From positions 1-64,000 of the forward strand of contig JASGCW010000006.1 of assembly GCA_030053945.1 (NCBI GenBank): a DNA stretch of 64,000 nucleotides, in the 5' to 3' direction. The notes under the pieces were generated by a model that ran no database searches, was not told the origin of the DNA, and saw only the letters and a list, made by a program, of their open reading frames with translations. The position numbers and the translations under genes are program-made. Positions within the stretch are counted from its first letter, which is position 1. Every line of letters starts with the position of its first letter. Source of the stretch: Limnohabitans sp. (GTDB lineage Bacteria; Bacteroidota; Bacteroidia; Flavobacteriales; Flavobacteriaceae). Below are positions 1 to 9,273 of this stretch, one piece after another.

Positions 1-680
1 CTTCTGCTTTCTCTTTACGTAATCTTTCTGCTTCTTCAGCTTTTGCTTTTGCTTCTGCCGCTGCTTGTTCCTTACGTAATTTATCAGCTTCTGCCTTAGC
101 TTTTGCATCGGCTAATTCTTGCTCCTTACGTAAACGTTCTGCTTCTGCCTTAGCTTTTTCCTCTTCTGCTTTCGCTCTTGCATCTGCTTCTGCTTTCTCT
201 TTACGTAATCTTTCTGCTTCTTCAGCTTTTGCTTTTGCTTCTGCCGCTGCTTGTTCCTTACGTAATTTCTCTGCTTCTGCCTTAGCTTTTGCATCGGCTG
301 CTGCTTGTTCTTTACGTAAACGTTCTGCTTCTGCTTTTGCTCTAGCATCTGCTTCAGCTTTTTCTTTACGTAATCTTTCGGTTTCTTCAGCTTTTGCTTT
401 TGCCTCTGCCGCTGCTTGTTCCTTACGTAATTTATCAGCTTCTGCCTTAGCTTTTGCTTCTGCTGCTGCTTGTTCTTTACGTAAACGTTCTGCTTCTGCT
501 TTTGCTCTAGCATCTGCTTCAGCTTTTTCTTTACGTAATCTTTCGGTTTCTTCAGCTTTTGCTTTTGCCTCTGCCGCTGCTTGTTCCTTACGTAATTTAT
601 CAGCTTCTGCCTTAGCTTTTGCTTCTGCTGCTGCTTGTTCCTTACGTAATTTCTCTGCCTCTAACCTAGCCTTTTCTTGT
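1..680. repeat. Coding tandem repeats, 165-base period
   Basis: This stretch encodes the coiled-coil tail of the PorP/SprF-like protein. The clearest units start at 181, 346 and 511, exactly 165 bases (55 codons) apart. Bases 346-475 and 511-640 are identical, and the 181 unit is a diverged copy. A further copy at the left edge is offset by 186 bases, that is 165 plus 21. All steps are multiples of three, so repeat number can change without a frameshift. Confidence 0.85.
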
Positions 681-1882
681 TCCGCTTTTAGGCGTGCAGC
701 TTCACTTAGAGCATTTTGCTTATCTTGCTGAGATTTTAATCTCGCCTCTGCCGCAGCTTTATTTTTAGCATCTAATGCTGCTCTAGCATCTGCAATTTCT
801 TGTTGTTTACGCTGACGTTCTGCTTCTATTTTTGCTCTTTGTTCAGCTTGTCTCTTTAACAATTCAGCTTGTCTTTCTTTCGCAATTTCATTAGCTGGTC
901 TTTGTGGTGTAGTCTTAACAGGATTTGTTTTGTTTGTTGCTCTTACAATAGGTTTGTAATCCTCAAAGTCACCATAACCTTTAATTTTATACGCTAATGT
1001 TATTTCATGAGACATTCCAAAACCTGAAAAATTAGAGAGTCCCTTTTCTAAAGTATATCCAATTGAAAACTTTTTAGCTAAAATAAATCCTACTCCTACA
1101 GATGCCCCATTTAAACTATGGTAACCAGCTTGTGCCCAAAATGCTTTGGGAGCATTGAATAAAATTGCTCCAGACAATACTGTTTTTTCTTTTCCTAAGT
1201 CAGCTTTTAATAGAGTACTGAATTTACTATTTTCAAAAATTCCAGAATTATCTAAATATCCTGTGTACATAAAATGTCCAGAAACACTTTTTTGGGGATC
1301 ATCTGAAACTAAATTTGAATCACTTAAATTATAATAAAATAAATTATTGACTGATAAACCTAAATCTATATATCTTGAACCGTAATTAACACCAGGATTT
1401 ACGGTAAATAGTGAGTTTTTAGGGGTATTTGCTATCGAAGGATCACTCAAATCATTAACAACAATAGCACTTGAATTTAAACCACTATTTAAATACACTA
1501 AATTAAAACCAAAAGTAAGATTATTATCATCTCTCAATTCTACATTTCGAGCAAGATTTGCAACTGCTCCAAAACTGGTTAGTATTCCAAATTTTCTCTG
1601 AAATAAGCCAAAACCTAAAGAGTTTTGCTCTAAAAACTTTCCAGAATAACTAACAAAATAAGCCTCTGGTGCATTTTCAACCCCTAGAAATTGTCTTTTG
1701 TTCAAAACAGATAAAAAAGCTTCATCTTCTCTTACAAAACTAAAACTTGGATTGATAAGGAATTTATTAAATTTTAAGGAATTTTTAGCAGGTACATCAA
1801 ACGACAAAACTCCGTCATTTTGAGCGAAGTTAGCGTTGGTAAAACCAAAAAATATTAAAATTGTAAGTATTCCTTTATTCAT
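1..1882 (-). CDS. PorP/SprF-like outer-membrane protein with long Ala/Glu/Lys coiled-coil tail (3' end missing)
   Basis: The frame is open from an ATG at 1880-1882 to the left edge, giving at least 627 residues; the stop lies outside the window. The first 19 residues or so form a signal peptide ending near ANFAQ. Residues up to about 305 look like the PorP/SprF beta-barrel family: FLINPSF, repeated YLDNSG/GVGF-type strands and an ending YKIKGYGDFEDYKP. Such proteins help export T9SS cargo of the gliding-motility (SprB-like) class. From about residue 325 the protein becomes a highly charged helix of LRKEQAAAEAKAKAE units, unlike the short C-termini usual in the family. The start codon is 2 bases past the stop of the CHU_C-type cargo gene, so the two are one operon and a likely carrier-cargo pair. 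The family call is fairly sure; the role of the tail is unknown. Confidence 0.8.
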   Translation of the reverse strand, partial: MNKGILTILIFFGFTNANFAQNDGVLSFDVPAKNSLKFNKFLINPSFSFVREDEAFLSVLNKRQFLGVENAPEAYFVSYSGKFLEQNSLGFGLFQRKFGILTSFGAVANLARNVELRDDNNLTFGFNLVYLNSGLNSSAIVVNDLSDPSIANTPKNSLFTVNPGVNYGSRYIDLGLSVNNLFYYNLSDSNLVSDDPQKSVSGHFMYTGYLDNSGIFENSKFSTLLKADLGKEKTVLSGAILFNAPKAFWAQAGYHSLNGASVGVGFILAKKFSIGYTLEKGLSNFSGFGMSHEITLAYKIKGYGDFEDYKPIVRATNKTNPVKTTPQRPANEIAKERQAELLKRQAEQRAKIEAERQRKQQEIADARAALDAKNKAAAEARLKSQQDKQNALSEAARLKAEQEKARLEAEKLRKEQAAAEAKAKAEADKLRKEQAAAEAKAKAEETERLRKEKAEADARAKAEAERLRKEQAAAEAKAKAEADKLRKEQAAAEAKAKAEETERLRKEKAEADARAKAEAERLRKEQAAADAKAKAEAEKLRKEQAAAEAKAKAEEAERLRKEKAEADARAKAEEEKAKAEAERLRKEQELADAKAKAEADKLRKEQAAAEAKAKAEEAERLRKEKAE

Positions 1883-1884
1883 AT

Positions 1885-3384
1885 TTATTTTATAATTGTT
1901 ATTGTACCTTTAGAAATCTCTTCTCCGTTTTTAGTTATCAAATAATAATAAATTGGATTTACCGATTTAACTTCTAATTTATCCGTAGGCCACTCGTTTT
2001 GATAATTTGTTTTTTTCCAAACTTCGCCCGTGACACTATTTATGATGGAAACCTCAACATCGGGAGAATTATATTCTTGCGGAATTGTCCAAGTATCATT
2101 AATTTCATCACCATTTGGACTAATTGTATTAGGTATTTTTGTTGAAACAATACCAAACTTAATTCTAAAATCGAGTTGTTTCATTCCTAAACAACCCGCT
2201 GTTTCTTTTACTTTTACTTTATAAAGACCTGCTTTATCTGTCGTTAAAACATTTGTTGTTTGAGGCAACAGTACTCCGTCTAGATACCATTCGTAAGAAT
2301 AATTGGGTGAGTTTGGAGAAGCTGTTACTGTAATAGTCTTTGTTGAGCCTTCTGCAATAATATTTGAATTGGGTAAAACTTTAGTATTAGCATCAAGATT
2401 AATTGCGAAATCTGTTGTTCTAAGCTCAAAAGCAGCTGATGTAGATGAACAAGTTCCTTGACCAACTTGTACTGAATAAAAGCCAGCTTTTGTTGGTAAA
2501 GGTGGAGTATATGTATTGTTGGTTGCTGCAGGAATTATAGTAGGGGAAGCTCCAGCAGTTGACGCATAATACCATTGATAAGAATATCCAGGATCTGTCT
2601 TTAAAGTAGTTGAAGTAGATGCGCAAATATCATTTCCAGCACTAGAAGTAACTGTAAAAATAGAACCGCCAGTAACAATATTTACGGTTACATTTTGTGA
2701 TTTTGTAGGTGAACTCGCCGTACTACAATAACCATAATCTATTTCACATCTATAAATTCCTGCACTATTTACCAATAATGATGTACCTGTTTGCCCTGGA
2801 ATTGTTATACCATTCTTAGTCCAAATATACTTTAAAGAAGGGAAAGCTAATGGTGAAGCCGGAGGTGGATTATCTATAGATAAATTAGCACTACCACAAA
2901 TATTTGCTATTGATACACCACCATTTATAGTAAAAGGCTGATTAAATGGCATATAATAAATTGGAAAAAAAATAGCTGAAGATGGACTTGTTATTACAGG
3001 ATTTGTACTTACTACTCTCAATCTATAGGTATTACTACCTGTACCTGCTGGGATTGTAAATGAAAATACTCCCGGAGTAGATGTAAAAGTTTTAGTATCT
3101 AAATATGTAGCTGAAGCTGAATTAACTGGAGGAAAACTCCCATCAGGTCTTGATAATTCTAATTTAAACTGATTCCCTGCGCCAAAAGGTCCAGAAAATG
3201 CAATTTGAGAATAAAAACCACCAGCAGCAGTAGCATTGTAACAAAATTTATCTGTAAAACCACCTTGTGATGCTGCACCAATTGTTGCTGGACTATCAAA
3301 TTGTTGTGAATATGTATCACAAACAATAAACAATATCAAAATTAATATTGTCTTTGTAATATTTAAAATATCTCCTTTTATCAT
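1885..3384 (-). CDS. Secreted Ig-like protein with CHU_C gliding-motility-type T9SS sorting domain
   Basis: The protein has 499 residues and an N-terminal signal peptide ending near CDTYSQQF. The middle contains Ig/PKD-like beta domains with phrases such as YIWTKNG, YQWYY and YEWYLDG, typical of adhesin-like surface proteins. The last 85 residues or so match the gliding motility-associated C-terminal domain (TIGR04131 type): an N-T-I-S-P-N-G-D-x-x-N-D-T-W signature, then a short strand-rich tail. Proteins with this domain leave the cell through T9SS and usually need a PorP/SprF partner, here the next gene, only 2 bases downstream. The cargo class is well supported; the ligand or surface role is unknown. 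Confidence 0.85.
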   Translation of the reverse strand: MIKGDILNITKTILILILFIVCDTYSQQFDSPATIGAASQGGFTDKFCYNATAAGGFYSQIAFSGPFGAGNQFKLELSRPDGSFPPVNSASATYLDTKTFTSTPGVFSFTIPAGTGSNTYRLRVVSTNPVITSPSSAIFFPIYYMPFNQPFTINGGVSIANICGSANLSIDNPPPASPLAFPSLKYIWTKNGITIPGQTGTSLLVNSAGIYRCEIDYGYCSTASSPTKSQNVTVNIVTGGSIFTVTSSAGNDICASTSTTLKTDPGYSYQWYYASTAGASPTIIPAATNNTYTPPLPTKAGFYSVQVGQGTCSSTSAAFELRTTDFAINLDANTKVLPNSNIIAEGSTKTITVTASPNSPNYSYEWYLDGVLLPQTTNVLTTDKAGLYKVKVKETAGCLGMKQLDFRIKFGIVSTKIPNTISPNGDEINDTWTIPQEYNSPDVEVSIINSVTGEVWKKTNYQNEWPTDKLEVKSVNPIYYYLITKNGEEISKGTITIIK

Positions 3385-3581
3385 AATTATTGTATTAAAT
3401 ATTGACTATAATTAATGCTACAAGAATCATCCTGAAACTAGTATAATATACAAAACTCAATTTCAATTTATCTAATATTTTATTCACAATGAACTATTCC
3501 CAACCTATATTTATTTTAAATAAATTTTAATTTCAATACTAAAAATATACAAAAGAAATTTTTCTAATAGTATTTTATAAA

Positions 3582-4700
3582 TTACTCCACAAATATTGAA
3601 TTAGCTGTTGAATATCCTGTAGAAAAAATTGAAAGATTACTCATACTTGTATTATTCCAAATTACTGCTTCAGATTTAGATAAATCTGTTCTAGGATTAC
3701 ATCTACCAACAGTATAAACGGTAAAGTTTTTAACAAATATAGAATAAGCTTCAGCACGAGTGGAGATGCCGTCTGTTAAATAAATTGGAGAATTGTTTTT
3801 CCAATACTTGGCTCTCTCAACATTAATTCCGCCACTATTTGCATTATGAATTATATCTGATCCTGCCACATAGATATCATTATTTACAATATAGATAGAA
3901 TAAGCATAATTTGCACGCGAATTATCATCACTCAATTTTGTCTCAATACCATTTTTCCAATACCTCGCTTTATTATGGATTTCTTCAGGATCTGTCCCAT
4001 TAGTGTATTTTTTCTTTCCATACCCACATACATATACATCACCATTGATGACTTTGATATCATTAGCATTACAGTTGTAGTTTGCTGATGTATTTAAATA
4101 GCTCATAGTATTATTTTTCCATACTACAGCTTTTTGTCCATCGACAAAAATGTATCCACAAACATATACATCTGTACCATAAACAAATATTGAATTGGCA
4201 TTACTTTGATCACTTAATTGCGTTAATACTCCATTTTTCCAATATGCTGAAATTTCGGTAATTTGTCCATTTATATCAATATTCTTCACATAGCCTGCTA
4301 CATAAACATCAAAACCAGAAACAAAAATTGATTTTGCCTCTCCATAACCGTAAATTGAAGAAGTACCCGGCAATATGTTCATTACACCATTCAACCAATA
4401 ACACGGTTTACCATCAAAAACACCTGCTACATATATGTTACCGTTAGCTTTAAAAACTGATTTTGCTTCTGTATATCCATTAGAAGGACTTAATAAACTT
4501 TGTGTACCATTAAACCATTGTGCAGAAAAGTCATTTCCTTTTCTTCCTACTACATAAACTTTATCTGCTATTGGACCAAGCTTAGCATTTGTCAAACTAT
4601 TTGCCTCTTTTTCCTGTTCTAAATCATTATTAAGACTCTCTTTTGTACAAGAACTTAAAAAGCAAAAAGGGATAATTAAAAATAAGTTTCTTAATTTCAT
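3582..4700 (-). CDS. Lipoprotein made of beta-propeller-like repeats
   Basis: The 372-residue protein starts with a lipoprotein signal (LSSC, Cys18), so it is probably anchored in the outer membrane. The mature part is built from about seven repeats of 40-55 residues with the pattern I/VYVxGY...AxYWKNG...L, as in VYVAGV, VYVCGY and IYVAGS followed by YWKNG. This periodicity suggests a beta-propeller or similar repeat fold. No catalytic motif or sorting domain is visible. About 190 AT-rich bases separate it from the CHU_C operon, so it is probably a separate transcription unit. No specific family recognised. Confidence 0.65.
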   Translation of the reverse strand: MKLRNLFLIIPFCFLSSCTKESLNNDLEQEKEANSLTNAKLGPIADKVYVVGRKGNDFSAQWFNGTQSLLSPSNGYTEAKSVFKANGNIYVAGVFDGKPCYWLNGVMNILPGTSSIYGYGEAKSIFVSGFDVYVAGYVKNIDINGQITEISAYWKNGVLTQLSDQSNANSIFVYGTDVYVCGYIFVDGQKAVVWKNNTMSYLNTSANYNCNANDIKVINGDVYVCGYGKKKYTNGTDPEEIHNKARYWKNGIETKLSDDNSRANYAYSIYIVNNDIYVAGSDIIHNANSGGINVERAKYWKNNSPIYLTDGISTRAEAYSIFVKNFTVYTVGRCNPRTDLSKSEAVIWNNTSMSNLSIFSTGYSTANSIFVE

Positions 4701-4797
4701 TATTATTTAAATTTGATTATTTGATTAGTATTATAAACAAAACTAAATCCACTAATAGAAAAAACTACTAATGGATTTAATTTGCTTCATATTTTAA

Positions 4798-6093
4798 TTA
4801 TTTTCCAGTTGATGCTGTAATTTTTCCTATTTGCACTCTAAAATCTGGTGTTTTAGATGATGCCTTAGAGTCTATAAACATTACATCATTTGGAGTTGTT
4901 TCGTAAAGATTTCCAAAGGCTAAATTACCATAATAATCTTCAAGATCTTCATTGTTAGATGAATTTTCAACAAAAATATTTCCTTTACAATTATTGAAAT
5001 ACATTTCTTTAAACTCAATAGCTTTTAGGGCTCCACCTTCAAGTTTAATGCTTTCGCTTAGAATTGCAGCTGGCATAAATCCAGATATAACACTTTTTCG
5101 CATTGAAAAATTAGTATTATCTGCTACAAACACAGCTTCTTTTACTAAACCACTTGCGATATCAGCAGATAAATTCTCAGTAGTATTCACTAATGTGCAA
5201 TTTGTAACTAAAACATTTGATAATTTTTTGCTTAAATCTGTTTCTTCTTTTTTATCGTAAGAATTTACATTTATAGATCTTGCTCTAGTAGAACCAGAAA
5301 ACAATGAATGTCTAATTGCTAATGAGTTATCTAACTTAGCTTGAGCACCTTGAGTAAATCTAAAATCATCTCCAGAAGCACGATAAGTCACAACATTTTT
5401 CATTGATACATCACCGCCTAAAACTTCAAAAGCGTTCCCTGCAGAAAAACTTGTCATGATATGTTCTAAGACAGTTTTATTTCCTACACCTGCTAAAGAT
5501 AAAGCATTATAATCTTTGAACCCTTTTATTTTTTTTCCTGCAAATTCAATTCTTAAAAATCTTAAAATTCCTGAGTTAGCAAGAGGATTTGTACCACCAT
5601 AAATAGTTTGTGTAGGGTCTAAATCATAGTTTAATGAAGCTGTTCCACCAAATTTATTTATAGGCGCATCACCTATAATCACTATACCTCCCCAATCACC
5701 AGCTTTTTTTACTGGTTTATTAGACGTAAAAACAATAGGGTCAGTCTCTGTTCCCTCAGCTTTTAGTTGAGCGCCTTTAGTTATTATTAAAGCTCCATTC
5801 GTTTCCGCATCCCCTTTGATAACCGTACCTGGCTCAATTGTTAAAACCGCATTATTTGTTACATATACAGGTCCTTGCAGTAGATACGTATTCTTTTTCT
5901 GTAAAGTTGTATTTGTAGTTATTTTACCATACAAAATTTGATTTGTTTCATTATACTCAACTTTTGCTGGTTTAAATTCAGTCCAATTATTTAACCAGTT
6001 ACTAGAACCAATTATACCCTTTTCTTGTTGTGCATTGGCAACAAATGCTGTTGCAACTAGCGCAATCGTTTTTAAATTGATTAAGTTTTTCAT
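4798..6093 (-). CDS. Exported beta-helix-like protein
   Basis: The protein has 431 residues with a signal peptide ending near FVANAQQ. It contains the pattern common to Bacteroidetes surface beta-helix proteins: a strand, then LTIEPGTVIKGD, GALIITKGAQLKAEGT, PIVFTSNKP and DWGGIVIIGDAP, followed by many short strands with Asn and Gly turns. No C-terminal T9SS sorting domain is visible; it ends KITASTGK. Genes like this often sit beside a small exported protein, as here (6135-6575), 41 bases upstream and on the same strand. Some databases label such proteins multidrug transporter, which the sequence does not support. Function unknown. Confidence 0.6.
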   Translation of the reverse strand: MKNLINLKTIALVATAFVANAQQEKGIIGSSNWLNNWTEFKPAKVEYNETNQILYGKITTNTTLQKKNTYLLQGPVYVTNNAVLTIEPGTVIKGDAETNGALIITKGAQLKAEGTETDPIVFTSNKPVKKAGDWGGIVIIGDAPINKFGGTASLNYDLDPTQTIYGGTNPLANSGILRFLRIEFAGKKIKGFKDYNALSLAGVGNKTVLEHIMTSFSAGNAFEVLGGDVSMKNVVTYRASGDDFRFTQGAQAKLDNSLAIRHSLFSGSTRARSINVNSYDKKEETDLSKKLSNVLVTNCTLVNTTENLSADIASGLVKEAVFVADNTNFSMRKSVISGFMPAAILSESIKLEGGALKAIEFKEMYFNNCKGNIFVENSSNNEDLEDYYGNLAFGNLYETTPNDVMFIDSKASSKTPDFRVQIGKITASTGK

Positions 6094-6134
6094 AGGGGTA
6101 GGGGTTAGAATGTTAATATTAATATTCTATTTTA

Positions 6135-6575
6135 TTAATCATTAAGAGTGTTCAATTCTTTCAACATTGACTCATAATACAAAATTGAAGTTACTAAATT
6201 TCCTTTGTCTGAGTAAGGCATCATTGTACGTTGGAAATCTACAGTACTCATCAAAAAAGTTTGAGTGTTCTGTTTTTGTGCATCTAATGCTTTATTATTT
6301 TCAGCATTTTCAGGTATACCTACATCCTGCATTGTAATACCAGGTTTAGTAGTAAGCGCAATATAAGGCAACGTGTTTACTAGTACTTTAATACGCTCAA
6401 TATATAATTCCAATAAAGCTCCCTTAGTCATTCCTTCTAATTCACTTTTCTCGTGGAATTTTCTCACAGAAGCACCACCAGTACTGATAATACTTTTCAA
6501 TTGAGATTTATTCTGAGCATTCATATTTCCTACTGCCATAAAAGCGAATAGGCTCAAAAAGATAATTTTCTTCAT
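6135..6575 (-). CDS. Small exported protein, conserved-looking
   Basis: The protein has 146 residues and a signal peptide ending VGNMNAQ. The rest is mostly helical and has no motif I recognise; Met, Lys and Leu are common and no Cys is present. It lies directly upstream of the beta-helix protein on the same strand, with a gap of about 40 bases, so the two are probably co-transcribed and may act together in the periplasm or at the surface. I assign no function. Confidence 0.55.
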   Translation of the reverse strand: MKKIIFLSLFAFMAVGNMNAQNKSQLKSIISTGGASVRKFHEKSELEGMTKGALLELYIERIKVLVNTLPYIALTTKPGITMQDVGIPENAENNKALDAQKQNTQTFLMSTVDFQRTMMPYSDKGNLVTSILYYESMLKELNTLND

Positions 6576-7033
6576 AGTAAATTTAAAATTTTAATAGTTA
6601 AAGTTCTAATTGTTCAAAAATAGACCTTTAAATTGAATTACCAAATGTTTAAAAACTTTTTTATAAAAAAATTATTTTGTGCTTGCAATTTTAATTTAAA
6701 AGTCTTATAAAAAAATTAATGCATTTCATTTTTTATAAGTACAATCTAAAAGCGTGCCAAAAAATATTTTTTTTTAAAAATTTTAACTTTTATTACAAAA
6801 AAGTGTTTTTCATCGATATTATTATATCTTTTGTCGAATACAAAGGTATAAAAAAAAATTTATAACTCACTCATTTTGAATGCATTTTAAATTCTTTTAC
6901 AGATTCATTAAAAAACATCCTTTTTTGTTAAAATAAAATTTATAAAATAAAGCTATAATGATAAAATTAATACAAAAAATGTTATTTTACTAATCTTTTT
7001 GCTGAAAAGACTGTAATATTTTACATTTGCTTT
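6576..7033. other. AT-rich gene-free stretch with the holB promoter
   Basis: This 458-base gap lies between divergent genes. It is very AT-rich with many A and T runs, and I see no ORF or RNA gene. Its right end holds a clear promoter for holB. The leftward promoter for the exported pair must also lie here, but I cannot place it with confidence. Confidence 0.5.
6998..7029 (+). promoter_or_regulatory. Bacteroidetes-type promoter of holB
   Basis: A -33 TTTG at 6998-7001 is followed 20 bases later by a -7 TACATTTG at 7022-7029, matching the Bacteroidetes consensus TTTG-N19/20-TAnnTTTG. The predicted start of transcription falls at about 7033-7036, on the ATG at 7034, so the message may be leaderless. 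Confidence 0.6.
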
Positions 7034-8182
7034 ATGCTATTTAATCAAATTATAGGTCAAAACGCTGTAAAGAAACACTTATTAACAAATGCACAGTTGG
7101 GCAGAGTGCCTCACGCTCAACTATTTGTGGGTAAAGAAGGGGAGGGAGTTTTATTGCTTGCTATTGCCTATGCTCAATTTATCTTGTGCAACAACAAAGG
7201 TGAAGAGAATACAGGAGGAAACGATGCCTGCAATCTAAAGTTTGAACATTATTCACATCCTGACTTACATTTTGTGTATCCAACAGTAACTACAGAAAGT
7301 GTAAAATCCAAACCTAAAAGTTTAGATTTTCTTCCTCAATGGCGTGAATTTTTACAACAATTGCCTTATGGAAGTCTTTTTGATTGGTACAACCACATAG
7401 GTGTTGAAAACAAACAAGGATTAATTAGGGTAGAAGATGCCTCAGAAATAATTCATTCTCTTTCCTTAAAATCCTATGAAGGAGGTTATAAAGTAATGAT
7501 TATATGGATGGCAGACAAAATGAATATTGAAGCCTCTAATAAATTATTAAAATTACTCGAAGAACCCACAGACAAAACAGTATTTATCTTAATCACAGAA
7601 AATGAAGAAGATTTACTTCAAACCATTCGTTCGAGATGTCAGGTTGTACATTTTGATAAATTATCTGAAAATGAAATAGCTTCTCACTTAGTTGCTTTTG
7701 AAAAAATTGATGAAAAAAAAGCATTAAAAATTGCACACAGATGTCAGGGTAATTACAATAAAGCACTACAGCTTTGTAATAATCATAATGACGAAGCACC
7801 ATTTGAAGAATGGTTTGTAACCTGGGTTCGAGCAGCCTTTAGAGCAAAAGGAAATGCTGCTGCCATACAAGATTTACTTAACTGGAGTGAGAAAATAGCT
7901 GGGCTAGGGAGGGAGACACAAAAAAAATTCCTTCATTTTTGTATTGAAACCTTCCGACAAGCAATGCTATATAACTACTCTGCCGAAAAATTAGTCTATT
8001 TTGAAACAGAAGTAGATGGTTTTAATTTTGAAAAATTTGCTACATTTATAACAGGCAATAACATTACCGAAATATATAAAGAACTTTCTGATACAATATA
8101 TCACATTGAACGTAACGGAAATGCTAAAATTATTTTAACTGATTTATCTATAAAATTAACACGACTAATTCACAAAAACTAA
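7034..8182 (+). CDS. holB: DNA polymerase III subunit delta prime
   Basis: The protein has 382 residues. It is a clamp-loader subunit of the AAA+ fold that opens the sliding clamp together with delta and DnaX. The N-terminus reads IIGQNAVKKHLL...RVPHAQLFVG as in the family. The P-loop region (residues 32-41) lacks the Lys-Thr pair needed for ATP binding, as expected for delta prime. The LLEEP box is at 174-178 and the SRC arginine-finger motif at 200-202. The DoxX-like gene follows 4 bases after the stop. A strong -7 promoter element sits right against the ATG. Confidence 0.9.
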   Translation: MLFNQIIGQNAVKKHLLTNAQLGRVPHAQLFVGKEGEGVLLLAIAYAQFILCNNKGEENTGGNDACNLKFEHYSHPDLHFVYPTVTTESVKSKPKSLDFLPQWREFLQQLPYGSLFDWYNHIGVENKQGLIRVEDASEIIHSLSLKSYEGGYKVMIIWMADKMNIEASNKLLKLLEEPTDKTVFILITENEEDLLQTIRSRCQVVHFDKLSENEIASHLVAFEKIDEKKALKIAHRCQGNYNKALQLCNNHNDEAPFEEWFVTWVRAAFRAKGNAAAIQDLLNWSEKIAGLGRETQKKFLHFCIETFRQAMLYNYSAEKLVYFETEVDGFNFEKFATFITGNNITEIYKELSDTIYHIERNGNAKIILTDLSIKLTRLIHKN

Positions 8183-8186
8183 ACAT

Positions 8187-8570
8187 ATGGACAATTTAGC
8201 GGGACTAATGGTATTACTTTTCTTAGCCATCACATTTTTACAATCAGGATATGATAAATTTGTAAACTATCAAGACAATTTATCTTGGCTGAAAGATCAT
8301 TTCAAAGGCACTTTTTTTGATGGAAAAGTAGATATTTCGTTAAAAATAATACTTTTACTAGAAGTAGCAGCTGGAATACTGTGTATTGTTGGTATGATTG
8401 AACTTTGTATGAATAATGGTAGAGTATATGGTAAATATGGTGCCGTTCTCTCATGTATAACGCTTTTAATGCTACTTTTTGGACAACGTGTAGCTAAAGA
8501 TTATGATGGAGCTAGAACAATTGCTATTTACTTTGTAAGTGCTGTTATAGGGGTTTATTTATTACAATAA
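8187..8570 (+). CDS. DoxX-like small membrane protein
   Basis: The protein has 127 residues and about four transmembrane helices: near the N-terminus, around 50-70, around 82-100 and at the C-terminus. The FLQSGYDKF near residues 18-26 and the helix pattern fit the DoxX-like family of inner-membrane proteins, whose roles vary (redox, stress) and are poorly known. It starts 4 bases after holB and ends before a strong terminator, so holB and this gene form one operon. Confidence 0.65.
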   Translation: MDNLAGLMVLLFLAITFLQSGYDKFVNYQDNLSWLKDHFKGTFFDGKVDISLKIILLLEVAAGILCIVGMIELCMNNGRVYGKYGAVLSCITLLMLLFGQRVAKDYDGARTIAIYFVSAVIGVYLLQ

Positions 8571-8595
8571 AAAGGAGCAAAATAACAAAGAGACT

Positions 8596-8619
8596 AACCA
8601 GCTAAAAGGCTGGTTTTTT
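8596..8619 (+). terminator. Terminator of the holB operon
   Basis: A 7-base stem AACCAGC/GCTGGTT with a 6-base loop is followed by a T run on the plus strand. Confidence 0.85.
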
Positions 8620-8659
8620 ATTGCAATAACTTCGGTGAAATAATTTAGTTGTATAAAAT

Positions 8660-8682
8660 AAAGCACTCAAAATGAGTGCTTT
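8660..8682 (-). terminator. Terminator of the ompH-like gene
   Basis: A 10-base perfect stem AAAGCACTCA/TGAGTGCTTT with a 3-base loop lies just downstream of the minus-strand OmpH-like gene. Its T-rich flanks would let it work from either side. Confidence 0.75.
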
Positions 8683-8706
8683 ATATAATTTTATATTTAA
8701 GAAAGA

Positions 8707-9273
8707 TTATTTCTTAACTTCTTCTTTTTTCTCTTCTGGTTTAGCTTTAGCTTCGTATTTATCGTTAAGCAATTTTGTTACTTCTTTAGTGATATCATAA
8801 GCGTCTTTAGCGTATAAAACCGTTGCAGCATCACCAGTTCCATAAATGTAATCGTATCCTTTTTCTTTACCATAGGTTTTGATAAACTCGCGCACTTGTT
8901 TTACGATTGAGTCACGCTCTTTACCACCTTCCATTTGTAATTGTTGTCCTATTGCTTGTTGTGCATATTGCAATTGTTGTTGGCGTTGTTGCAATTCAGC
9001 TCCTTTTTGCTGTGCCCAAGCTTGCCCTTTTGCCATAGCATTTTGCTGGAAAGCATCCATTTCTGCTTTTAATTTTCTCGCTTCAACTTCTAATTCGCGT
9101 CCTTTTACTTCTCCTTTTGTATTAAATTTTTCTTGTAGATCTTTAGCTTCTTTATAATCCTCCATCAACTTCATTGTATCAATATAAGCCGTTTTAAATT
9201 CTTTGGCTTGCGGAGTTTCTTTACAAGCAATCATCGAAATAGCTATCGCTGATGCAAAAACAATTTTCTTCAT
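8707..9273 (-). CDS. OmpH/Skp-like periplasmic chaperone, lipoprotein form
   Basis: The protein has 188 residues. It has a long Gln/Lys/Glu-rich helical core (about 45-125) and a C-terminal conserved part GKEKGYDYIYGTGD...VLYAKDAYDIT, the hallmark of the OmpH/Skp family, which holds outer-membrane proteins in the periplasm before BAM inserts them. The signal peptide ends in IAC (Cys17), so this form is probably lipid-anchored, unlike soluble Skp. It is a single gene with its own terminator. Confidence 0.82.
   Translation of the reverse strand: MKKIVFASAIAISMIACKETPQAKEFKTAYIDTMKLMEDYKEAKDLQEKFNTKGEVKGRELEVEARKLKAEMDAFQQNAMAKGQAWAQQKGAELQQRQQQLQYAQQAIGQQLQMEGGKERDSIVKQVREFIKTYGKEKGYDYIYGTGDAATVLYAKDAYDITKEVTKLLNDKYEAKAKPEEKKEEVKK

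Noticed and set aside
112..513. Open frame of 133 residues rich in Lys/Gln in the repeat region
   Set aside because: It is a shadow frame of the PorP/SprF-like gene; the true frame is in phase with the ATG at 1882 and stays open for over 620 codons.
1..680. CRISPR-like periodicity
   Set aside because: The repeats are coding, long (165 bases), have no unique spacers and keep the reading frame.
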